Origin: Anthoceros angustus
Taxonomy: Eukaryota > Streptophyta > Anthocerotopsida > Anthocerotales > Anthocerotaceae
Reading direction: 5' to 3'
DNA: 64,000 bases
NCBI GenBank assembly: GCA_010909165.1
Contig: MU008163.1
Location: 1,178,001-1,242,000, forward strand
Of this stretch, positions 34,901-45,300 are shown piece by piece (positions within the stretch are counted from its first letter, which is position 1; each line of letters opens with the position of its first letter). The notes beneath the pieces are model-generated. The model was not told where the DNA came from. It was given only the letters and a program-made list of their open reading frames with translations, and ran no database searches. The translations under genes were made by a program, and so were the position numbers.

Positions 34901-35337
34901 GTCAAGAATGCCTGCCGAGTTTGTGGATTGTATTACACAGGAGGTCATGATAGACCCAGTGATCACCGCTGATGGTCACTCCTATGAGCGGTCAGCAATC
35001 GAGCAGTGGCTCAAGTAAGACGGCTATCTGTGAACTTGTGGCTATTTCCAGTATGCTATCCTTCCTTCGTTCAAGGACAGCTTTTACCGGTTGCACACAG
35101 TCTGAGCACCCTGCTAGTCCTGTCCTTGCTTCCTCGTAGGGTAGTCAGTCTTCTGCCTTCCTCCTAGGGTAGTCATTCTTCTGTCAATGTTGCAGGTATC
35201 ATGATACTAGCCCAAGAACAGGAGAGGTGCTGCCACCACCACCTGGAGGTAATGGTTCAGGGGTGGATAAAACTCTGCGACCCAATCACATCCTGCGTGG
35301 TCAGATCATTGACTACAAGGAACGTCTTCAGCGGTAA
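31942..35337 (+). CDS. NST1-like membrane protein with C-terminal U-box
   Basis: Three exons are supported: 31,942-33,789, 33,990-35,014 and 35,196-35,337 (1,004 residues). The start is set at MCILCV because plant NST1-like proteins begin this way, as I recall them. Hydrophobic segments lie at residues 19-38 and 49-63. A zinc-ribbon-like CxxC pair (Cys101/104 and Cys120/123, ending CGH) follows, then a Gly/Trp-rich stretch and a third hydrophobic segment near 258-283. A long charged coiled coil spans about 324-413. A Ser/Pro-rich linker leads to a U-box at about 924-1,000 (FVDCITQEVMIDPVITADGH). U-boxes recruit ubiquitin-conjugating enzymes, so a membrane-anchored E3 ligase is a reasonable inference. 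The stop at 35,335 overlaps a GTAAGG donor. Splicing there to 35,448 would keep the frame and add about 55 residues. Confidence 0.87.
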
Positions 35338-38300
35338 GGTCCCACTGTAGAATCACCTTTCCATGCCAGCTAGATCCTTTCCTATCCTTGGGTGATCAGC
35401 TAGTAGTGTCTCTACCGTTGGATCTCATTCTCCCTCCCTGTACCAGGTCTGGAGTGCACGATGCAAGAGACAGTGGCTGCCGCTGGACGTCACCATGGTC
35501 ATTCACAGGTTTAATAGAGAGACCGTACATGGGGAGTCTTTACAGTCCACAACTTTGGTCTTTCAATTCAGCAAGAGTTTCCCTTATCAATAGCCCACCA
35601 TTGTAGATCGAAAGTGACCTAGCCCATAAGTTCTGCACTTATGGAACATTGCCTATGGTGTTCTACTTTTGAGGGAGGATGGTCATGGTGATTATGCATT
35701 CCAGCTTTTTGAGGATCTGCACCGTTGCACCAACAATAGCATCACAACTTCCTCGGGTCCCTGCCCTTTCTCTCCTCTACTACGGACCTCTCCTCTTGCC
35801 TGTCCCCGACCTAATTCTGACTGCGTCCTATCTACCCAGATTGCGTAGATGTGGAACTGCACCCGTGCTGTCGCTGTTGTATAAGCCCTCTGCGTTTTCC
35901 TCCTCGTGTTGAATTTCTGCTTCGTGTGCTTCCTGTGTCGGTGCCAGCGGCAACGCAGACACACAAGCGGTGCATGCTGTGTGAAGCATCGTCGCTGGCG
36001 GAATTGCCACACGTCCCCATCTCTTCGGACCTATTGTCGGTTTTGGTGTCGTCTTCTGAAGAGACGTCAGCACAATGGCAAGCAAACCGAACGCGGTGAC
36101 ACATAAAATGCCCTCGAAGTGTCACGCTCTATCGTGCTTGGACGAATCGTAGTAAAGAAGTACAAAGGTGCATACGATCTTTCTCCATATCCGATTTAAT
36201 ACTCCTACATACATAGGTGTTGCAGTCCATTTAAACAATTCAGTGTCTAGGGACTGAATGGTGTCCTCGGTCATGCCAGATTCCCGAATCTTTCAAGTAG
36301 CTAAACAACAAGTAGCCAAACAACAAAGTAGCCGATAGGTTTAGGGTTTGAGCGATCGGTTTTTGTCTGTGCGCAGCACTGAGAATTTGAGAAGCGGCAG
36401 GGCAATTGTCCAGCGGATCCGGATCAGCTTATCCTACGGAATCACGATAAATCCAGGCCGCCATAAGCTGGACTTCTGCTAATCAAGCAGCGCATTCGCC
36501 CCGCGGCCAGAGAGAAGTTGACAAGAAGGGGTTACCCGCCAGCTTAAGAAGCCATGCATGGCTAATCAGCCATTTCCGGCATATGCTCCCTGTCGTTTTG
36601 GTGCGAACCTTTCCCAGAATCCAACAAGGTACGATTCAAGAAAGGCACAATTAATATAAGAAGGAAACTGCTCACTGCCTTCCAACAGGATGACTCAGTC
36701 CATGAGCAGACTTCAACTCAAAGAACCGGATATACATACATATGTATGAGCAGCACGTGCACGAGAATGAGACATGCAGAGCTCTGAACTCAGTTTCGGG
36801 TGCGTTTCCAGGAAACCATCACCATCTTGTGTGTCAGACGCCACTATTGCATGACATCATCCATCCACAAGCGGCTTGAAAGTGCCTGGCTTCGTCGTTG
36901 CTGGGCTGGGCCCTAAATTTGCTCGGATGGCCTTTTTCAGACCTCCAGGCCGCAAGGATCTTATTGGGTCTCACTGCCACTGGTTACGGATTCCGGATCC
37001 CAGCGCGATGAGAGCTGACAGCGGGAGAGAGATGTTCAGGAAGAGGCATGTTCAAAGTGGGCAGACACTCACAACCAGCCCCAGCGAGGAAGTCCAACGG
37101 GACAAGCATGCAGGAATTAGGTCGAGGGGAATTAGAGGCATTAGAGGAGTGACAAGATCACTGGATTAACCCCAGAATGCCTAACAGTCTCAATTCGACA
37201 TTTCAGGGCTACATTCACGGCCATAGGCAAATCATGGTAGCAGGTCAATTCGATCATTCTGTGCAGTTTTGTGCCGGAGAAGACGCTCCATCGAGTAGAT
37301 AACATTCACCTAGAAGCACAAAAAAATCTCATCCCATCGTTGGCCGAACGTTGCGGCCATCCTCACCGAGCCGCCTGGGTCACCAGCGTTGCGCGGCTTC
37401 CTCGAGGCAACACGGCGGTGTGCCGTGGCTCGGACGCCCTATGGTGCCGTGGGATAGCCAAGTGGAAAAGAGCCACGCGCTGGGTAAGGAAGGGACTGCG
37501 CAATGCTCTCGTGCCCTTCTGCCTAATGAGAGGACGACGCGGTAACAAATATCCTTTTTCTAATTTAATATTTGAAATAAATTAAAACAAACCCGATTCT
37601 GATTCTCTGTGTTCTCACATCGTAACATCGCAGCAGAAGAGCCTTTGCTCTTCCAAGCTCAAATGTACACGAGCCTAGATACCATCGCACGTTGCGGTGA
37701 CATAGATATCAGGCGGGAGAGAAATTAGTAGGATATAATGTCGGTTGCATGGTACCCACCAATGGTGCACATTCCTTTCTTTCGGCCTTGTGAATGAATG
37801 TTTATTGACATGCCTTGGTTTTCGCATGATCAGTGGTATCAACTAGTGTGGAAAGGTGTTGTGCACAAAGCAAACCAAATTCAAGCCATCACCACAAAAT
37901 CTCACAAGAGGTTCCTTTCGACCTGTCCCGAGATCCAATGGTCAGATTGGGGTAAGCATGGACTCGTTGGAAAGCCCACAATGACCTTCCATTCCACTCA
38001 AATTATTCGATAATCACAGGATCCAGGAAAAATCTAAAAACCGTGACGCCATTTCCCAGAATATAGGTGCCCCAAGGAGCTCCCAAATCCAGCGAGGTCG
38101 TGGAATGGAATGGTGCCCTTTGCCACCGTCATTCCTGGGCGCTTCCTGCCTTGTGTGTTTTAATTCCTGTCTCCTGTGCTGCCGAGTGGCGCAATGCATG
38201 ATGTGTGATGAAGCATTGTTGTGGACGAGATCGTCAGGAGGACCATGTCAGGAGGCTCGATTATGTCGGTCCAAGTGTCCTCGTGTGAAACATGACATCA

Positions 38301-40022
38301 GTACGGAGGCAAGCAACGCCAAGATGCCCCTCAATCCCGGATGTCCTCGTGTGTGCTTTTGGTTCGCGGGGGTGGCATGAGCTCTCTACACCTGCGGTGG
38401 CCAATCACCGCGTCAACAGTCACATGAATCCTGGCAAAAGAAGTACAAAGCACTGTACTGCATGTAGGCGCTGAGTGTGCAAGCTTATCAGACATTCTAA
38501 ATAAAACACAGGTTTCCTCGATCTCTGCGAAACAGTCACAAGTTCATGTCTCCGTGAACAGAACACTCACAGTGAAAGGGAAGAAGGAACTCGCTTCAGG
38601 ATCAGCACTTGACGCTCGTCCCGTGACTCTCACCGGCAAGCGAAATTGCCATCATCCCGCGCCACTGCACTCCACTTGACCTAATCTATCGCTGGCCAGT
38701 CGCGTCGACCTGCGGACTCGGCTCTGTCCACGAACGAGACCTCACAACTCCATGTCACGCAGCCTCGAACTCTCCGTGCACGCCGCTGCCGCTGGCGATC
38801 AAACCCCCTCCGTTCCCCGCACATTCTCACCAGCCTGCTCAGCAGCTTGTGCTGCTGCTTCCGAGCAATTCGCCGAGTTGCTTGCACATGACGGTGGCGA
38901 AGGAACCCCTCCATTATTTCCTGTCAGAAACATCACCGACCCGTATCCATCCTCAAACGGTACGCAAGCCCCTCGCCTTCCTCCGCAAGAAATGCGAGGC
39001 TCGCGACCTTCCTGCCCTGAATTGCGAATTTTCCCAGAAGCAGCAGCATTCCCTGCACCGGCGGCCTGCAGGCATCCAGCTGCATCGCATCGCTGATGCT
39101 GTTGACGCGGTGCAGCCGGAGCCGACACGGAGCAGCCGGAGCCGACATGGTGTATTATAGGAAATCAGGCAGGGTCGATCTGACGTGACGATGGAGGAGG
39201 AGGAAGAATTGTTATCAAAGTGTATTCGTCCGGTGAGCCTGATACTTGTCAGGTCTGATCATGAGGAGGTGTGACTCCTCGTGAAGGGGTGTGTGGCCCT
39301 AACGGCCTTACACAAGAAGAAGAAGAAGAATTTTATTTAAGTATTTAAGTCCACTAAGGACGGATTTCCGTCATGGGACTTGGTATCTAACAACTTGGAC
39401 CATGGTGTGCCTAAGCTACTTGGACCATGGTGTGCCTAAGCTACTTGCACCAAGGGCATCCACTCCCTTTAGACACCCCATCTAAGTACCGATCTAAGCT
39501 CAGAATGCTTAATCTCGACGTTCTTATGTATTGTATGTTCTAATATGCATGCCTGTCATCCGTCTTCCAGCAGGACGCAGCCCGGCCTTGCATCCATTCC
39601 TCTTCCCTGCAGCGGTGGAAAGGGAAACCGCGTCGGCATTCATGGGAGGCAGCTTTGCTCCACCCTGTCCTGCCCGCCATCCATCCCAGCTAGGAAACAG
39701 CGTTCTCCGTCGGTGTCGCCCGATTCGGCCGCGCTTTCAGATCCCACGCATTCCGGGACCAGCTACTGCAGTTCCTCCCGGCGGACAGATAGGAAGTATT
39801 ATCACGGAAACAAATCCCGCGTTTTTCATATTTTTCGTTTGGGACGAGCTTTGAGCAGAACCCAAAGCTGGTCTTTGGGAGACCGACCCAATCGCGTCGG
39901 CGGCGGACTCGAAATCGAAACCGGAACGTAGAATATGGTTCAAGAATTCTAATTTTTATTGAGGGAAAAAATTAATGAGAAATGCTCTTCCGACATAGAA
40001 CGAAGCAGTTGAAGCTCCCAAT
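35338..40022. other. Long intergenic region without recognised gene
   Basis: The first few hundred bases are probably the 3' end of the U-box gene or its alternative last exon (to about 35,606). Further on I see only short open frames without known domains. Around 36,295-36,345 there are three near-copies of AAGTAGCNAAACAACA. Near 39,380-39,440 CTACTTGGACCATGGTGTGC occurs twice in tandem, with a nearby related copy. At 39,115-39,150 GGAGCAGCCGGAGCCGACA is doubled. Confidence 0.5.
39313..39377. repeat. Dispersed repeat, copy 1
   Basis: AAGAAGAAGAATTTTATTTAAG followed by TCCACTAAGGACGGATTTCC and GTCATG recurs at 41,385-41,432 with few differences. The A-rich AAG-repeat head and matched core suggest a short retroposed or MITE-like element. 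Two copies are too few to define its ends. Confidence 0.55.
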
Positions 40023-41305
40023 AAGAAATCACCGACGGCGCCTTAAATGTCATATGGCTCAATGCACGTTGCGTCGGGCCCAAATATGTTGTATACTTTG
40101 CAGTAGTCTGCCAAGAAAACTATATGCCTCCCACAAATGAACGCCCTCGCCCTATGTACATACATATGGACCCCAGTACAGTACGGTTTAGTGACGGAGA
40201 ATTCCACACACTCATTTCCCTCGTCTAGCTCCAAAACCGACAATACAACGTAGTGATAACAGGAAACGCCGTGCCGGGTCCCACCACGTACGTGCCTGCC
40301 TGTCCAGGAAACACCTGTGCAGCTTCGGTACGGCTTACCACCGGCTAATCCGGTAAAAATGCCAGTAGCCGATACCGTTTTATGGCTGCAAATTCGCGGT
40401 AGTTCCGTTTCCACGCTCGATGGTTGCTATTCCAGCAAGATTTGTTGTAGAACACGAGCTGCTGGTTAATCGCTGTGCGCTCTGCTGGGGGCCGCATTGA
40501 AGCAGTCTCCTGGTGGTGGTGGCGACGACATGAGAGGAGTTTCGGAGAAGAGCGCTTTGCGGGAGTGACGGAAACGCAGAGGTTCGCGCCCTTTTGTTGT
40601 GGCAACAGGGAAGGAGAAGGAGCTGTTTGTTTCTAACTTTACACAGTTCTTCGACCTCTTCTTCCCCGATTTTGTAGCGCGGAACATCCGGCACGGGGGC
40701 CCGTTGGTATCCTGTTTATCATTGGGTGCGTCGTTGCCAAGCCTCTTGCGTCTGCAAGGAGCTCCAGCTGGGGAGTCGGGACAGACCCGGGGTTGACGAG
40801 TTGCTCGGGGGTGGGACCTGAAATCGCTGGGCAGGAAGGGGCGCGGCAGGGTGGAAGGGAATGAGCAGGGGCTGAAAGGATTGGAGGAAGAGGACGAAGA
40901 CGAGGACGTCTTCAATGTACCACGCAAGCCCACTATCGAAAGTCTCTAGAGATGGCGGATACGAGATTTCGTGTAGCTGGGCATTGTGTTGCCCGGGGCG
41001 AGCTGCGGGCTTTTCTGTGCCCCAGGGCCGGATCTGCGAACGGGGGTCCCGATCTTTCTTGGCTGATTTGCAGCAAGCGACTCTGGCACTCAATGCCGCC
41101 CGTCGGTTTCGGTGCAGCCTGGATTTGAAAGCGTCGCGTGAAGAGCAGGCCCGGGAGATGCTCAGGATCGTTCGCAACGAGGATGACATTCCCATTCCCA
41201 GCGCTCGCTGAAATGGCAGCTGCGGGTATGCTTTAAAATATGTTTTCCAGGTTTATCTGGACCCGGTTATGTGGAGTTATGGATATCGGTGCCAATTACG
41301 TCGTC
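40023..41305 (+). pseudogene. Headless duplicate of Ca2+-ATPase 5' end
   Basis: This segment parallels 41,512-42,915: promoter, exon 1, intron 1, exon 2 and the start of intron 2. In this copy the part holding the start codon and first 26 or so residues is deleted (around 40,860-40,880). A TAG interrupts exon 1 at 40,947-40,949 (GAAAGTCTCTAG). The intron 1 donor GGGT has become GGAT at 40,957-40,960. Exon 2 (from 41,074) has a small insertion and deletion after GACATTCCC that shifts the frame. It cannot encode the pump N-terminus. Substitutions are numerous, so this is an old genuine duplication. Confidence 0.85.
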
Positions 41306-41384
41306 GGACCCTAAACCGAAACTGGAACAGAGAAAATGGCTCTTCGGACACAGAGAAAAAAAGAAGGGCGGATTAGAAAAAGAA

Positions 41385-41432
41385 GAATAAAGAATTTTAT
41401 TTAAGTCCACTAAGGGCGGATTTCCGTCATGA
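41385..41432. repeat. Dispersed repeat, copy 2
   Basis: Second copy of the element at 39,313-39,377: AAAGAATTTTATTTAAGTCC, then ACTAAGGGCGGATTTCCGTC and ATG. It sits between the pseudogene and the functional ATPase promoter. Confidence 0.55.
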
Positions 41433-41511
41433 AAACTAGTTAAGCTCCAACTCGGAAGTCACCGACTGCGCCTGAAATGTCATATAGTTCAATGCACGTT
41501 GTGTCGTGCCC

Positions 41512-42394
41512 AAAGAAATCACCGACTGCGCCGGAAATGTTATATATCTCTCAATGCACGTTGCGTCGTGGCCAAATATGTTGTATACTTTTGCAGTAGT
41601 CCGTCAAAGAAAACTATATGCCCGCCACAAATGAACGCGCGATGTACATATGGACCCCAGTACAGTTTAAGTGGCGGAGAATTACTGACGGCTGACGGCT
41701 TTTTACGATGTGTGGCAAAACCGACAATACAACGTAGTGATAAGAGGAAACGCCATGCCGGGTCCCACCACGTACGTGCCTGCCTGTCCAGGAAACACCT
41801 GTGCAGCTTCGGTACGGCTTACCACCGGCTAATCCGGTAACAATGCCAGTAGTCGGTACCGTTTTATGGCTGCAACAAATTCGCGGTAGTTTCGTCTCAA
41901 CCTCGATAGTTGCTATTTCAGCAAGATTTGTTGTAGAACACGAAGTGCTGGTTAATCGCTGTGCGCTCTGCTGGGGGCCGCATTGGAGCAGTCTCCTCAG
42001 GAGGTGATGGTGGCGACGACACGAGAGGAGTTTCGGAGAAGAGCGCTTTGCGGGAGTGGCGGAAACGCAGAGGTGCGTGCCCTTTTCTTGTGGCAACAGG
42101 TAAGGAGAAGGAGCTACTTGTTTCTAACTTTACAGGGTTCTTCGACCTGTTCTTCCCGATTTTGTAGCGCGAAGCAGGCAGGAAGCTGCCGGCACGGGGG
42201 GCCGTTGGTATCCTATATATCATTGAGTGCGTCGTTGCCAAGCCTCTTGCGTGTGCAAGGAGCTTCAGCTGGGGAGTCGGGACAGACCCGGGGTTGACGA
42301 GTTGCTCCGGTGTGGGACCTGAAATCGCTGGGCAGGAAGGGGCGCGGCAGGAGGGAAGGGAATGAGCAGGGGCTGAAGCCCGAGCCTCCTCATC
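41512..42394 (+). promoter_or_regulatory. Upstream region of Ca2+-ATPase gene
   Basis: Non-coding sequence before the ATPase start, alignable with 40,023-40,870. A 60-base internal repeat (41,457-41,516 and 41,517-41,572) around AAATCACCGACTGCGCC and CAATGCACGTTG is present only in this copy. I cannot point to a TATA box or a specific operator. Confidence 0.4.
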
Positions 42395-45300
42395 ATGAGT
42401 GACCTGAACGGGGCCGAAGCCAATGTTAAGCATCCGGCGGCTGGAGCTCACGAGGTGGAATTTGAAGGATTGGAGGAAGAGGAAGAAGACGAGGACGTCT
42501 TCATTATACCACCCAAGCCCACTACTGAAAGTCTCAAAAAATGGCGGGTACGAGATTTCGTGTAGCTGGGCATTGTGTTGCCCGGGGCGAGCTGCGGGCC
42601 TTCTGGGCCCCAGGGCCTGATCTGGGAACGGGGAGTCCTGATCTTTCTTGGCTGATTTGCAGCAAGCGACTCTGGCACTCAATGCGACCCGTCGTTTTCG
42701 GTACACCCTGGATTTGAAAGCGTCGCGTGAAGAGCAGGCCCGGGAGATGCTCAGGATCGTTCGCAACGAGGATGACATTCCCAGCGCCTCGCTGAAACGG
42801 CAGCTGAGCAAGTTCAGGACTGGTGCTCATGTGCTGCGGGTAGGTGTGCTTTAAAATATGTTTCCCAGGTTTATTTGGACCCGGTTATGTGGGGTTGTGG
42901 ATATCGGTGCCAATTGTATTTACCTGATGCACCGCCTTGGGTTTACTTGCTTTGCAGGCTGTCAGGCGTTTCAGGGAAGCAGGTGCAAGAGCCAGGGAGG
43001 GTAGATGTACGTCCTCGTTGGCCTCTGCCAGCTAGTGTGTACCGTGACGCTGGATTCAGCGGCTGGCTGACGTTGTTGTTGCGCTGTTCTGTTCTGCGAT
43101 ATGCAGTTCAGACGCCTCCTGCAGGGTTCTTTGTTGGGCCCGACAATCTCAGGTTTCTCGTGCAGAACGCTGATATCGACAGATACCAGGCCCTCGGAGG
43201 CGTACGATCCTTCTTTCCGACAGCTGCCATTGTGGTATTGTTTGTTCCTTGCTGGTGGCTGAGGTGAGTGATACTCTGGGTGCAGGTTGCTGGTATAGCA
43301 AAAGCTTTGCAGTCAGATTTGGAGCAGGGCATTACTGACGATCCAGAAGAGATTCAGAAAAGGTGGGATGGCTTTGGTGAAAACAAGTTCGCCAAGAAGA
43401 AGCACAAGGGATTTCTGGTAAGATGGGTTCCTGGTATTTGGATGCTTCCGAGCACCCTCTTGACGTCATAGTCAAGACAATCTGGTTTGTTTGTTTTGCA
43501 GAGTTTCGTCTGGGATGCCTGCCAGGACACCACACTCATTATTCTTATGGTGTGTGCGGCTGTGGCACTGGCATCTGGAATGAAAGCCGATGTAATCTCT
43601 CTCAACCTGCGTGCAGCTGTTGTCTAAACAATCTGTATTGATGGTTTCACGGGCTGCTCTTTTGCTGCCTACCGTCTTCAGATTTATGCATGTGAATGGC
43701 ATGTGTATGCACTGCAAGCTCTTAACTCGTTTTCTCTGTGGGGTGCAGGGCCCAAGTAAAGGCTGGTATGACGGTACCGCAATTGGTTTTGCCGTTATTT
43801 TGGTTATTTTCGTTACAGGTATGAGTTGGTTAGCTGCGTGGTACCATGCTTCCAGACTAATTGTGCACTAGAAGGCCAGACGATGGAAGCACACAGAATT
43901 GTATTTCGAAGATCTCGCCTTCGTTTGCAACTTATTCCTGAGCTATTCGTGGATGTCTCACAGCTCTGAGTGATTACAAGCAGTCTTTGCAATTCCGAAG
44001 TCTTAATGATGAGAAGGAGAATATTCTCATACAGGTATGCAGCTGTCTAGGTGATAACTGGCTACTGGTTAGGCAGGGATTGCTCCTGAAGTGACTCTTT
44101 GACCCATCCAGTTTGTGTTTGCTTCAGGTAGTAAGAGGTGGGCGCAGAAGTAAGATCTCCATATTCCAGCTAGCGGTGGGTGACATCGTTGCACTGAACA
44201 TCGGGGACCAGGTTTGTTGTCCACTCCTCCATTTTAGCTGTCGATTGTCAGCCAATGAAAGTTTGCCCATTCTAACTTCTTTTCGTGATCCATTGCTTCA
44301 GATTCCAGCTGATGGACTTTTTGTATCCGGCCACTCCCTTACTGTAGATGAGGCAAGCATGACCGGAGAAAGCGATCCAGTGAGTTCCTGTAAGGCCTTT
44401 TCTCGATGGTTTTGTATAGGAGTGACTGCCAGTGTTCATTCTGACTGGTAGTTTGGAAATCGCCGGTTATTGGATTGTAGTTTTCTGTGCAGAGCTAATG
44501 CTGATCATTTTGTTTTGAAGGTGCACAAGGATGTAAAACACCCTTTCTTCATGGCAGGTTGCAAATGTGTAGACGGCCATGGAACCATGATGGTGTGTTA
44601 GATTAACTTCTTGCTGCTGTCGGGTTAGAGTACCTTCTTCGTCATTGGCAAACATGCGCTGATAAAGTCACTTCTCAAAGAATTTCAGTTTCTGCTTGAC
44701 AGGTTACTGGAGTGGGTATGAACACAGAGTGGGGGCAGGTCATGGCTACTCTAAGTGAAGATAATGGAGAAGAGACTCCTTTGCAGGCTAGTAGCAAGTT
44801 TACCACGCCTTTTGATGCTTCGCCATCTCTATGGTGATCGATTTTTTTGACGTGGTGGCAGTCTAGTTTTCAGGAAGAGTGGTCAGTATAGATGCGCATT
44901 ACTAAGCTCTTGGACTCCTGGTCTTCACATTTGCAGGTTCGGTTGAACGGAGCAGCAACTTTCATAGGTCAAATTGGACTGACTGTTGCAGTGCTTGTAT
45001 TGATCATTTCCTTGATCAGGTATTCTTACCTTCATGCGACATGTTTTTCGTAATGAGTAAGTTCTGTCGCTAAACCGGATTGGGAATGCTTCCCAGATAC
45101 TTTGTGCTTGAATTCAAGGACGACAAGAAACAAGGAACCTCGTTCGTGATCACTAATGTTGTTGACATCTTCACAATTGCTGTAAGTGTGATAATTCAAC
45201 CTCAAATTTATTCTTGTGAATGGTGGTATATCTTTTTCAATGCAGAATGGTTCCTGCTGTTGTCATTTGTATAACCATATTATTGCTTCTTATGCTGTAC

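Noticed and set aside
37440-37500. TAGCCAAGTGG as a tRNA A box
   Set aside because: No B box (GGTTCGANTCC) lies at the right distance and no cloverleaf can be drawn.
41918-42811. 297-codon minus-strand open frame opposite the ATPase first exons
   Set aside because: It is the shadow of plus-strand exons and promoter. A similar shadow occurs in the duplicated copy, so conservation is only due to duplication.
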